From: Plantago ovata
Lineage: Eukaryota; Streptophyta; Magnoliopsida; Lamiales; Plantaginaceae
NCBI GenBank assembly: GCA_028274465.1
Contig: CM051457.1
Coordinates: forward strand, 58,141,550 to 58,205,549
DNA: 64,000 nucleotides
Direction of reading: 5' to 3'
Position 1 is the first letter of the stretch. Each line of letters begins with the position of its first letter. The translations under genes were made by a program, and so were the position numbers. Shown in pieces: positions 1 to 9,185 of this stretch. A model generated the notes under the pieces. It made no database searches and was not told where the DNA came from. It saw only the letters and a list, made by a program, of their open reading frames with translations.

Positions 1-1203
1 CTACTTCAGTACGGATTCCTTGTGATTTTTCATAGAATACAACATGCACTGATTCTTCGATGTTTTGTGCCTTTTTGTTGTAAACTCTATAAGCTTTACT
101 ATGTAAGGAGTAGCCAAGAAATATCGCTTCATCTGCCTTTGGTTGAAATGTTCTTAAGTATTCTCGACCATTGTTAAGAACAAAGCATTTGCAACCAAAT
201 ACTCTTAGATGGGTGATGTTAGGAGGTCTTCCAACAAATAACTCATAGGGAGTTTTGTTGTATTCCTTAGTTATCAAGCATCTATTTTGAGTGTAGCAGG
301 CGGTATTAATCGCTTCAACCCAATAAGCTTCAGTTATTTCAGTGTCAACAAGCATTGTTCTAGCTGCTTCCTTAAGGGTACGATTCTTCCTTTCAGCAAC
401 ACCATCTTGTTGAGGTGTCCTTACTGAGGATAACTGATGTTGTATGCCTTTTGAAGTGCAATACTCAGTTATGTACTGGTTTACAAACTCAGTACCATGG
501 TCTGTTCTTATAACTTTTACCTTGTCATTTTCATGACTTCAAGCTTGTTCAGCAAGTTAGGTATTTGAGTCCTTGTTTCTGACTTGTGTTTGATAAATAC
601 TACCCAAGTGAATCTTGAATAGTCATCTACCACCACCAGACCATACTTCTTGTCAGCATAGCTTGTTGAAGAATATTCAAACAAGTCCATGTGCAAGAGT
701 TGTAAAGGTTTTGTAGTTGACGGTACTGCCTTTTTCTTGAAAGAAGATTTGGTTCGCTTTCCTTGCTGACATGCATTGCAAACACCATCCTTCTTAAAAG
801 TAACTTTAGGTAATCCAACTACAAGTGCCTTTTTAGACAGCTTATTCAGCATCTTGAAGTTTAGGTGACTTGTTCGTTTATTCCATAACCATGCTTTTTC
901 AGGAAGGCAATCATGATCTGAGACAAGGCATTTTTCAACGATTGCCGAAGACCAATCTACGGTATAGAGACCTCATGATCTTCTAGCAACCATAATAACC
1001 TATTTTGTCTCAAAGTCAATAAGTTTACATTCATTACTTTTGATTTTGATGAAGTAACCTTTGTCAGCGAATTGACTCATGCTGAAAAGGTTAAACTTAA
1101 GATTTTTGACATAAAGAACTCCCGAAATGGTAATGCATCCTAACTTCACGTCACCATAACCTTTAGTAGAACCAAAGCCTCCACCATCAAACCTTATTGT
1201 TGG
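1..1203 (-). pseudogene. Copia GAG-pre-integrase and integrase fragment (E)
   Basis: Integrase joins the cDNA ends of the retrotransposon to host DNA. On the minus strand the reading runs from the GAG-pre-integrase region (about 1203 down to 860) into the zinc-binding CNAC motif (near 780) and the catalytic core: HMDLF with the first Asp, RTDHGTEF with the second Asp and a [11 protein letters not shown] stretch with the Glu. Frames are broken several times, for example by a one-base loss in the run coding for MKNDK near 530 and by a changed codon near 975. The C-terminal part lies beyond the window. The domain identity is clear from its match to the intact-looking region of S; it cannot be functional as read. 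Confidence 0.85.
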
Positions 1204-1638
1204 CACATTACATATGGACCCCCTCTTAGGTTCCCTAATTACATGTAAAAGACCATCAGTTCATCAATTACATTCAGCCTCCAACTAGATGCATTTTAAT
1301 TACATCCAGATCCAGGAACTTGACTTTGGGCGAACTAAATCGTGGAAAAGACAATATTACCCCTGCCAGAATTTCTGATTATTCTCTCACCCAAACAACT
1401 TTATTTCTATTTATAGCACAATACACCTTATATTTTCTATTTTATAAATTTGACACTAAATAATTCAAAATTAAGCCACATATAATTTATACAAATTTCA
1501 TATTCACCTTAAAAATTATTATAAAATAACCCAAATAAAAACTTTATTTACAATTTGATACAAAGTTATTTTTAACAAAAATGAATTTATATTTTAAAAT
1601 TATTTTATATTTTTCTTTTTATTGTCGGTCTTCTTCAC

Positions 1639-1682
1639 AGCTCCGGTCACCGGAATAAGGAATTATTCCGGTGACTAGAGCT
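1639..1682. repeat. Long hairpin, 20-bp arms and 4-bp loop
   Basis: The arms at 1639-1658 and 1663-1682 are reverse complements with two mismatches, separated by GGAA. The core pairs CCGGTCACCGGAATAA-like sequence with its inverse. It sits at the left edge of the palindrome field. Confidence 0.85.
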
Positions 1683-1689
1683 GTGCTCC

Positions 1690-2000
1690 CTCCCACCGGA
1701 AAGCTCCCTAATCGGAGCTTTAAAGCTCCGATGACCGGAGAAGCTCCGATCTGGGAGCTTCAGAGCTCCCAGATCGGGAGCTTTCTGCAAGTTCCCGATA
1801 TGGGAGCTCTTAAGCTCCCGATCTGGGAGCTTAAGAACTCCCAGATCGGGAGCTTTATGCAGATCGGAAAAGCTCCGATCGGAAGCTAATCAGAGCTTTT
1901 TCGATCTCCAATCTGGGAGCTCTTAAGCTCCCAGATCGGAGGACCGTAACAAGCTCCCAGATCGGAGCTTTAAAGCTCCAATCTGGGAGCTTAAAACAGA
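1690..2000. repeat. Field of about ten short palindromes (GAGCTCC..GATC..GGAGCTC)
   Basis: Variants of AGCTCC(C)GATCTGGGAGCT occur about ten times in 300 bp. Each is itself an inverted repeat centred on GATC, and neighbouring units are in turn inverted relative to each other. A further small palindrome (GTACCGGATTCCGGTAC) follows near 2028. Open frames on both strands across this field reflect the repeat and show no protein family. Confidence 0.85.
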
Positions 2001-2317
2001 GCTTCTCCTCTGAGTCTTCCTCAGGTCTGTACCGGATTCCGGTACTGACTTGAAGAAGAAGAAGAAGAAGAGGAGAAGAAAAATTAAAAAAGAAAAGAAA
2101 AAAGAAAAGGAAAAAAAAAAAGAAAAGTAAAAGAAAAAAAATAAAGAATAAAGACATTGTTAAATGTAAGGGTGTGTTTGGATGGAGGAGAGAGAAAAAT
2201 GATGAAATTGAATGGTCAATGCCGGAATGAGTAAATGGACTTGGATGTAATTCTTTGCAAGATGGTCCTTCAGATGAAAATATGCCATCTAGTGGGGGGT
2301 GTAGAAGTAATATTCCC

Positions 2318-3212
2318 TAGTTTATAAGGTTTTTCTCATTGCCCGTCATGTGCTTTCCACAACCACTGTCAAAGTGTCAAATTGCATTGTTTGTCTCCGT
2401 GGCTGAAGTGTGCATAATCAAGAGCAAACAAGTTAATTATCCATTATTGGATGTCCATTAACATGTTCAAGAAAACGTCCAGTGGAAACCCAAGTCTTAA
2501 ATCTTTCAATTTTGACTTGTTTTCTACTTGCTGAGGAACTAGAGGGCTTAGAACAAAAAGACTTTTGATCATTGCTAATCAAGTCCACTTTCTGATGTGG
2601 TGTCTTGCTTGGTTGACCCTTTTGCTGAACATACTTTTCAGTAAGTTCTTTTCTGGCAAGGTTCCTTCTAGTCCTAGCGTTTTGAGTTTTGTCAGAACTC
2701 TTAGGCTTGGTTTTATTCATATCTTTGAACTATCTTTGCTGACTTTGCTTATACTCATGGAAGAGTTGACTTTGTTTGGTTTTGAATCCAATTACACTTT
2801 TCGGTGAGTGTTGAGCTTTTGTCTCAGCAACCTTAATTGATTCAGGTTTGTCAGCAAAGGTCTTCTGATTACTTTTAGTAATCTTGCCTTTAGTCTTAAT
2901 TAATTGCTTTTCAGCAACTTGTTTGGCGGAATGCTTTACAACATCCTTTTTCTTAACAGTTTGCTTTTCAACAACCTGTTTTCCTTTTAAAGTCTTGTTA
3001 CTTTGAGTGGCAACAACGGGCTTTAAGGTCGTAGGTACTTGATTCCTTATTTCAGCAACCTTAGATTGACCAATCTGATAGAGTTCTGGTTGAGCACTAT
3101 CAGTTGCACGAACAAAGGTGATTGGTGATTTGTCTTTACTCAGGATTATTACATCATCACCTTCATACGTTGCACCTAAACCTTCTTTCTAAGATGGGTC
3201 TCTCAGATATGG
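2318..3212 (-). pseudogene. Copia gag C-terminal region and protease start (E)
   Basis: On the minus strand the segment 3212-2433 encodes the lysine- and serine-rich C-terminal part of gag, matching S at 17650-18406 (for example the KPKSSDKTQNARTRRNLA block at about 2710-2655). It ends in a TAA at 2433-2435. The retropepsin signature DSGCGKHMTG lies in another frame with DSG at 2362-2370. The two frames meet at a TAATTAA (2433-2439), as in S. An ATG in the pol frame occurs at 2413-2415 but is GTG in S. A TGA replaces a Trp codon just before the protease motif. The element breaks off at 3212. Confidence 0.75.
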
Positions 3213-3502
3213 ATAAAAGCTAGGCCAAACAGTCACTGATGCTTCTCCTGGGCGCGTGCAAGACAAACACCCGTCGGCCTGTGTATAAAACAGATAGGCG
3301 CATGCTCCATCGGGAATTTGACAACTGCTTATCAGCTTTCATTGGAATTAACTTAGCTTTAATGCCAATTTTTGTAGCAGATCCCTTCACATAATCAAAT
3401 TCTGAATAGTGGTCCTTTTATGTTTATAAAATATTAAAACAAGTCCCTGCAACTAGACCAAATTTTCTGCAACATAGAGCATTCATTATGGTTGGGACTT
3501 AA
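3213..3502 (-). other. Unassigned DNA with exon-like reading frame (3220-3411)
   Basis: This stretch matches none of the repeats seen elsewhere in the window. On the minus strand, 3411 down to a TAG at 3220-3222 is open for about 60 codons and includes a run reading like ordinary protein (YVKGSATKIGIKAKLIPMKA), preceded by T/A-rich sequence with a possible TTCAG splice acceptor. I do not recognise the protein. It may be a fragment of a host gene or of another mobile element; the coding call is weak. Confidence 0.3.
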
Positions 3503-3557
3503 TGTTGGGAATTTTAGTGAAACGAATGAGCTTTCAATTCGTTCGATGTATTGGTCA
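3503..3557 (+). mobile_element. First 55 bp of a copia LTR (element C, 5' side)
   Basis: The sequence begins TGTTGGGAATTTTAG and matches the start of the C LTR at 40502-40556 with few differences. It stops at 3557, where gypsy LTR sequence begins. I infer that it is the truncated 5' LTR of the copia whose pol end and 3' LTR lie at 39522-40980, the rest having been lost in a deletion that also removed most of the adjoining gypsy LTR. Confidence 0.65.
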
Positions 3558-3688
3558 ACCTAAAACCTGAAAATAACAAAAGAAATGGAAACGTGACACT
3601 ATTCTAAAATGCACTAAAATGCAGGCAAGAGGATAGCTAAATTGGACAAAAAAAAACTCGAATGATAGTGTAAAAAGCTCTATCATCA
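3558..3688 (-). repeat. Truncated gypsy 3' LTR (copy 1)
   Basis: This matches the last 131 bp (plus-map orientation) of the full LTR at 7888-9185, ending CTATCATCA next to the PPT. The other nine tenths of the LTR are missing, and the cut end joins the copia LTR fragment at 3557. Confidence 0.9.
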
Positions 3689-5182
3689 AACTCCCCAAAC
3701 CGAACTTTTGCTTGTCCTCAAGCAACTAGCTAGAATCTATGCAACCTACATGCAACACAAAGAGGAGTCTCATGCCAAACAAGAAGAAATAATCGATTGT
3801 ATCTACCAAATGCTTATGAACGAAGACCATACAAATCATAACATGAAAGTAGGTTGAAGAATGTCTCGATTGAACCTATACACATTCACATATGCACTTT
3901 GTTAAACAAGGGAGTCTCTCGTAACATTCTCTACCTGGACCTAGTCAATGACGACGTAATGATGCATATCAAAAGACAAATGGTTGTCCCGTACCTATGA
4001 AACTGAGGGCTTACTACTCTTCACCAAGAGAGACTTTCCCTCAAGAGAGGTCGAACCAATACTGGCTCTCATCAAACGAAGGAGGGTTCCCTAAAAGACA
4101 ACTCTCCCCTATTCTACCCGACTCTTAAAGAAAAACTCTTCACCACTTCCTGAATGGCAGGACGAGGGTGGTCTAGAAGAAGCCTTGGACTAGGCGACAC
4201 GAGAACACAAGGAAGAATTTACAACTCGATTACGAACTACTACAAAAGCTGAAAAATAATGCAATACTTTTGTAAAACTGCTTTTCGGCTTGCTTGGACC
4301 CTTCTTTTGCTTTTTTGGGTCTTATTCCTTTTTTTCCTTTTTTTTTCTTTTCTTTTTTTTCTTTTTTCCAGATTCTAGAATTTTTTCTTTTTTTTTCTTT
4401 TCTTTTTTTTCTTTTATAGCCAGGAGTAGCACAATGAAAGTACAATGAAAGAAATTAACAATGACACTACAACGACCTCCCCAAACTTATTCGAAAGAAT
4501 AGGTTGGAGCACAAACTCACAAGAGAAAATAAAAACAAACTCAACATGACTCACCAAGACGAAAACAAGTCATAATGAAAGTAACCCCCTCCCCAAACCT
4601 ATTCGTTAGAATAGGTTTCAAACAAAGGATCACACACCTCACTCTACCTCCTTCCTAGGCATTTAATTAGCAATCTGAAAAAGCAAGGTGAAGACTTGTC
4701 GCCTCTTACGTACATAATTACACGACAATACAACCAAAGAATCTAACATGCAACATTTTATAAGGCCTTCGCGAACCGCAATAGAGAAAACACCACATAG
4801 TGATGTCGAGACTACCAAGTTTAACTAGTGCACATACAAATAGGACAAGCCAGGCGAGACAAACCTCAAACTATTCTATAGAGATGCAATTCATGGGCAA
4901 TGGTCACAAACACTTAGTATATACAATAAAAAATTTCGAAATATTTGGCAATAAACTCCACACAACATCATGCAAAAACTAAACTAAGGATGAATGCATA
5001 CGAACAAACTAAATCCTAAGAAAGCGGTAAACGTGCAAACAAAGGTATTCACGAGTTATCATAAGAAAAATAAGTTATAGAAATACATAGCGATAACCCC
5101 CCCCCCAGACCTGAACTTCGTCATCGAACGTCAAAAGTGGATATGAGGTGAGAGCTAGACGTATACCTGTAACTTGTATTAC
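3689..5182 (-). other. Gypsy 3' non-coding region, copy 1
   Basis: About 1.5 kb lies between the 3' LTR and the integrase stop. It begins with the polypurine tract (minus strand GGTTTGGGGAGTT, about 3689-3702). Open frames here are short and not supported by any family. It contains a duplicated purine tract (4318-4416). Copy 2 has the same region at 9186-10667. Confidence 0.75.
4318..4416 (-). repeat. Duplicated polypurine tract (minus strand), copy 1
   Basis: Two runs of A/G on the minus strand (T/C on the plus), each about 40-45 nt, flank a short mixed spacer around a TTCTAGAA. The same structure is at 9822-9917 in copy 2. It could act as an extra plus-strand priming tract, but that is inference. 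Confidence 0.7.
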
Positions 5183-7840
5183 TCAAGAAAACTCGTGAGA
5201 AACCTCCACTTGATCACCGGGAAGCTCAAAGTATGGTTTAACACGTTGTCCATTCACCTTGAAGGTGTCTCCAGTTTTCGGGTCCAAGAGTTCTACAGCT
5301 CCATGGGGAGCAACTTGGACAATCTCGTATGGTCCATCTCATTGAGTACGGAGCTTCCCTGGAAATAAGCGAAGTCGGGAGTTGAACACTAAGGCTTTCT
5401 GGCCAGGGATCAGTTCATTCCGCACAATGCCACGATCGTGATACTTCTTGGTTCGTTCCTTGTAAAGCTTGGAGTTCTTATAGGCGCCGAGGCGTAGTTC
5501 ATCAAGCTCGTCGAGTTGCATCAACCTTTCTTTCCCAGCTTTTCCCAAGGTTTAGCTCCTTTATTGCCCAATAAGCTCGGTGCTCAAGCTCAACCGGAAG
5601 ATGGCATGCTTTCACAAACACTAGTATGTACGGTCTGGTGCCAATTATTGTTTTATAGCTGGTTCTATACGCCCAAAGCGCATCATTCAATTTTCCAGCC
5701 CAATCTTTCCTGCTAGGCTTCACCACACGCTCAAGGATCTTCATAATTTGCCGGTTGCTAACCTCTACTTGCCCAGACGTTTGTGGATGATATGGTGTAG
5801 CAACATTATGGGTAACGCTGTATTTCTTCAATAGTGAGGCAAAGGAACGGTTGACGAACTGAGAACCTCCATCACTGATAATTGATCTAGAAATTCCAAA
5901 CCGGATGAAGATTACATCCTTCAAGAATTTCAAGACTACCGAAGCATCATTCTTCCTAGTGGGGACTGCCTCCACCCACTAGTGACATAGTCCACCGCGA
6001 CTAGAATGTACTCATATCCCGAGCTTGATGGGAATGGTCCCATAAAATCAATTCCCCATACATCAAAAGGTTCCACTACGAGATTCACTTGCTGGGGCAT
6101 TTCTTGCTCCTTGACGATATTGCCCCCTCGCTGACATGGGTCACAATTCTTCATAAATTCTCTCGCATCTTGGTGCAAGGATGGCCAGAAAAATCCTGCT
6201 TGTAACACTTTACGGGCTGTTTTATCCCCATTGTAGTGTCCGCCGCACTGAAGCTCATGACAATGACTCAGTACACTTCGTTGTTCTTCCTGTGGAACAC
6301 ACCTCCTCAAGATTCCATCAGCCCCTTCACTAAGAAGGTTCGGATCATCCCATATGTAAAACCTGCACTGTTTTGAGAGTGCTCTCCTATTGGAGGCTGA
6401 GTAGTTAGTTGGGAAAATACCCGTAACCAAATAATTCACAATATCAGCATACCATGGCTCTTCATCTACTCTCATCAAGTGTTCATCGGGGAGATCCTCA
6501 TTAACAGGAATTTCATCTACGGGGATATTTGGAATTCTAGAAAAGTGATCAGCTATATGATTTTCTTTACCAGCCTATCCACTATGGTCAAATCAAAGTC
6601 TTGTAACAGTAAGACCCAACGGATTAATCTTGGCTTAGAATCATGTTTAGCTATTAAATGTCTTAAAGCAGCCTGATCAGTGTGGACATTCACCGGGTGT
6701 CCTGACAAATAAGACCTAAACTTTTGTAGCAAAGACAACAGCTAAAAATTCTTTTTCAGTAGTTGTATAGTTAACTTGAGCTGAGTCTAAGGTCTTAATA
6801 ACATAGTCAATCACACGATACTGCTTGTCTACCTATTGGCATAAGACTGCCCCCATAGCAAAATTTGAGGCATTACACATTACCTCGAAAGGAAGTTTCC
6901 AATTAGGTGGCACAACTGTAGGAGCAGTGAGTAATCTTTCCTTAAGTGTGTTAAAGGCTTCTAAGCAATCTTTAGAAAAATGGAAAATCACATCTTTTGC
7001 AAGCAAGTTGCTTAATGGTTTTGCAATTTTCAAAAAATCTTTGATAAACTTCCTATGGAATCCTACATGACCAAGAAAAGACTGAAGTTCTTTGACACAA
7101 GTGGGTGGGGGAAACTTCTCAATTATTTCTATCTTTGCCTTATCTACTTCGATCCCCCTTTCGGAGACCACATGTCCTAGAACAATGCCTTCCCTATCCA
7201 TGTAATGACTTTTCTCCCAACTTAGAGTTAAATTGCATTCGATACACCTTTTGAGAACAAGATCTAATCTATGCAAGCATTCATCAAATGAATCACCAAA
7301 AAGGGAAAAATCATCCATGAAAACCTGAACAAACTTAGTCACCATATCAGAAAAACCAGAAAGCGTGCACCTTTGAAAAGTGGCGGGGGCGTTACATAGC
7401 CCAAATGGCATTCTATTGTATGCAAACGTTCCGAAGGGGCAAGTGAATGTCGTCTTCTCCTCATCCTCTGGCGCAATCAGAATTTGATAGAAACCTGACA
7501 AGCCATCAGGGAAATAATAAAATTTCCGCCCCGCGAGGCGGTTTAACATGTCATCAATAAAGGGGAGATGGAAGTGGTCTTTCTTTGTGGCGGCATTTAA
7601 TCTCCTATAGTCAATGCACATCCACCACCCTGTGGTTTTCCTCACTGGCACTAGCTCTCCCTTCTCATTTTCTTCTACCGTAATCCCCGATTTCTTAGGC
7701 ACAACGTGTACGGGGCTTACCCACCTACTATCAGGAATGGGATAGATCATATCGGCATCTAGCAAATTAATCACCTCCTTCTTCACGACTCCTTGCATGA
7801 CTGGGTTTATCCTACGCTGAGGTTGCCTATGTATTCCCAC
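5183..7840 (-). pseudogene. Gypsy pol copy 1: RT, RNase H, integrase (broken)
   Basis: RT and RNase H copy the element RNA into DNA and integrase inserts it. On the minus strand, 7840-6833 encodes RT (WVSPVHVVPKKSG, GWWMCIDYRRLN, MPFGLCNAPATFQR, catalytic FMDDFSLFG), then RNase H (about 6830-6480), the HHCC zinc-binding region ([11 protein letters not shown]...CDPCQRGG), the integrase core ([37 protein letters not shown]) and a C-terminal GPY-type module ending in TGA at 5183-5185. Frames are broken by small indels near 6730, 6575, 5978 and 5550 when compared with copy 2. RT lacks its usual N-terminal portion, and gag and protease are missing, because the frame begins inside tRNA-derived sequence. 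The start codon shown by the frame is GTG, so true initiation is doubtful. Confidence 0.9.
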
Positions 7841-7884
7841 CTGTCACGCGGGTGCCCCGGGTTCGATCCCCGACAACGGCGCCA
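7831..7884 (+). other. tRNA-Asp(GUC) 3' half, 54 nt, with primer site (copy 1)
   Basis: The plus strand reads as the 3' part of plant tRNA-Asp: anticodon arm with CTGTCAC loop (anticodon GTC), variable region, T arm (GGTTCGATCCC) and acceptor strand ending in CCA at 7882-7884. About three bases differ from the tRNA-Asp I know. The 18 nt nearest the LTR are the normal primer-binding site of the minus-strand element; the other 36 nt are extra. It lacks the 5' half, so it is not a tRNA gene. The CCA shows that it came from a mature tRNA. Confidence 0.9.
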
Positions 7885-8779
7885 ATTTGATGAACGAGAT
7901 TGTCAGACTCGAACAATCAAATAAAATTTGTTTGAAAGCCAAAGGGCAACTCACAACTACACAAAACACGTAGTGCAGAGGTAAGATGACCTAGAGTGTC
8001 GATCTCTAGGGACAAAACTAGCTTTAACTAAATAACTATATATAATTTCAGTAAACAAATTTATTTTAACTTGACTTAACAATATATGGAGAGAGCTGGT
8101 GATAGTATGCTCGTTCTAAGCATCAAGTTCTAATTATGCATGAAAGTGCAACTCGTACTGCCTTAAAAGTAATTCGAATTAACAAACACCAAAGACAGAT
8201 TTGTAGACGTGTATTTTGAAAGCTTCCTATCTATACTAATACTTGGCTAAGGTTATCAGTCTTAGTTCAAGCAGTACTTGTAATCGAAGATACTGAAAAC
8301 AATGATCTTGAATTGTCCTAGTGTTTCTAACACTTTTTCTACGAAGATATTCGCTTAGTCGGATCAAAGCTTCAAATATAATCAATAAAACAAGTAAATG
8401 ACTCAGAAACTCAATCATGCGTAACATGAACCCTAGCTACGAATTCACATACTATCACCAACTAGATGCTTAGCTACTCATATCAATAACACAATTAACA
8501 ATCATAATAAAAGCAATAATGAATGAAAACATGTTGAATTGAAAGATAAATAGTAGAATTGTGAGATACAAAGTTACCATCAAAGGTTGTCAATCTCCGG
8601 TGAATTGCTAAACTCACAAAGATCTAGCAAGGTGAGATCAATTGATGTCCAAATCTCTCCTCTAGCTTCAAATTCGCTAAGAAACAATAGTTTTAAGAGA
8701 AAATATACCCAAAACAAGCTCTAGGGTTTAAGTCTGTAAAAATATGATGAAAGATATGAAAATTCGTAGATTTTTGGAA

Positions 8780-8788
8780 ATATATATA
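8780..8788 (-). promoter_or_regulatory. Candidate TATA box in gypsy LTR
   Basis: ATATATATA on the minus strand lies in the 5' LTR about 400 nt from the start of the coding-strand LTR. A matching run is at about 14269-14277 in the other LTR. Promoter activity is inferred from composition and position only. Confidence 0.35.
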
Positions 8789-8859
8789 GTTGCGGTCGGA
8801 GGCTGAGCGGCAGACCGCCCCGTACGCGGCGGTGCGCCAGACACGCGGCGGACCGCCTA

Positions 8860-8883
8860 GCACGGGCAGAGAGTTGCCCGTGC
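8860..8883. repeat. Inverted repeat GCACGGGCA/TGCCCGTGC in gypsy LTR
   Basis: Nine-bp arms are separated by GAGAGT. In the second LTR the corresponding site (14366 onward) is where element S inserted, within the second arm. Confidence 0.85.
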
Positions 8884-9185
8884 CAAATTCTTCCCCCGGA
8901 TCTTCGATTTCGACCCCTTGCGCGGTTTTGAGCTCCGAAATCTGGTCTTTTGGCCATGAAACTCGTCCCGGTACTCCTTGACACACCACGGATGATCTCG
9001 TTGCACCAAAACATCATTGTTTCGCCATGATTTACATCCAAAAACGCGATTTCCACCTAAAACCTGAAAATAACAAAAGAAATGGAAACGTGACACTATT
9101 CTAAAATGCACTAAAATGCAGGCAAGAGGATAGCTAAATTGGAGAAAAAAAGACTCGAATGATAGTGTAAAAAACACTATCATCA

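Larger units (their letters stand above)
1204..2317. mobile_element. TIR-bearing non-autonomous DNA element (MITE-like) in E
   Basis: Comparison with S at 18530-18560 shows that the pol of E is interrupted here, with about 20 bp of target missing. The ends form an imperfect terminal inverted repeat: the left end reads GGCACATTACATATGGACCC and the reversed right end reads GGAATATTACTTCTACACCC. No transposase is encoded. The interior holds an AT-rich arm (1380-1620), a long hairpin (1639-1682), a dense palindrome field (about 1690-2000) and a purine-rich tract (2050-2150). I could not find a clean target-site duplication, so superfamily (hAT, MULE or foldback) is undecided. The TIR call is moderate; that this is an insertion is secure. 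Confidence 0.65.
1..3212 (-). mobile_element. Sirevirus-like Ty1/copia fragment (element E)
   Basis: Read on the minus strand this stretch runs from the C-terminal part of gag through protease and GAG-pre-integrase into integrase. It is collinear with element S at about 17650-19650 and with A at 50980-51840. No LTR is visible: one end runs off the window start and the other stops abruptly at about 3212, where similarity to S ends in the middle of the gag region. It is interrupted by a separate insertion at 1204-2317. Sirevirus-like assignment is inferred from shared sequence with S, which has the LTRs, primer site and third ORF. Confidence 0.85.
7888..9185 (-). repeat. Full gypsy LTR (1298 bp), shared by copies 1 and 2
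   Basis: The LTR runs from TGATGAACG to CACTATCATCA on the plus map, i.e. TGATGATAGTG to TTCATCA on the coding strand. It is the 5' LTR of copy 1 and the 3' LTR of copy 2. It holds a GC-rich block (8793-8885) and a minus-strand TATA candidate. No target duplication flanks it, as expected if it is internal to a tandem array. Confidence 0.9.

Noticed and set aside
1855-2157. Minus-strand ORF with a hydrophobic Phe/Leu start resembling a signal peptide
   Set aside because: The run comes from a purine-rich simple tract and the rest from the palindrome field; no family resemblance.
4230-4445. Lysine-rich minus-strand ORF after gypsy integrase (also 9769-9957)
   Set aside because: It is only a translation of the polypurine tracts and differs in frame and length between the copies.
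4800-4982. 60-codon ORF found in both gypsy copies (also 10287-10469)
   Set aside because: Non-coding region on the strand opposite to pol; similarity follows from the element duplication.
7831-7884. A tRNA-Asp gene
   Set aside because: The 5' acceptor strand and D arm are missing and CCA is present in the DNA, so it is a reverse-transcribed fragment.
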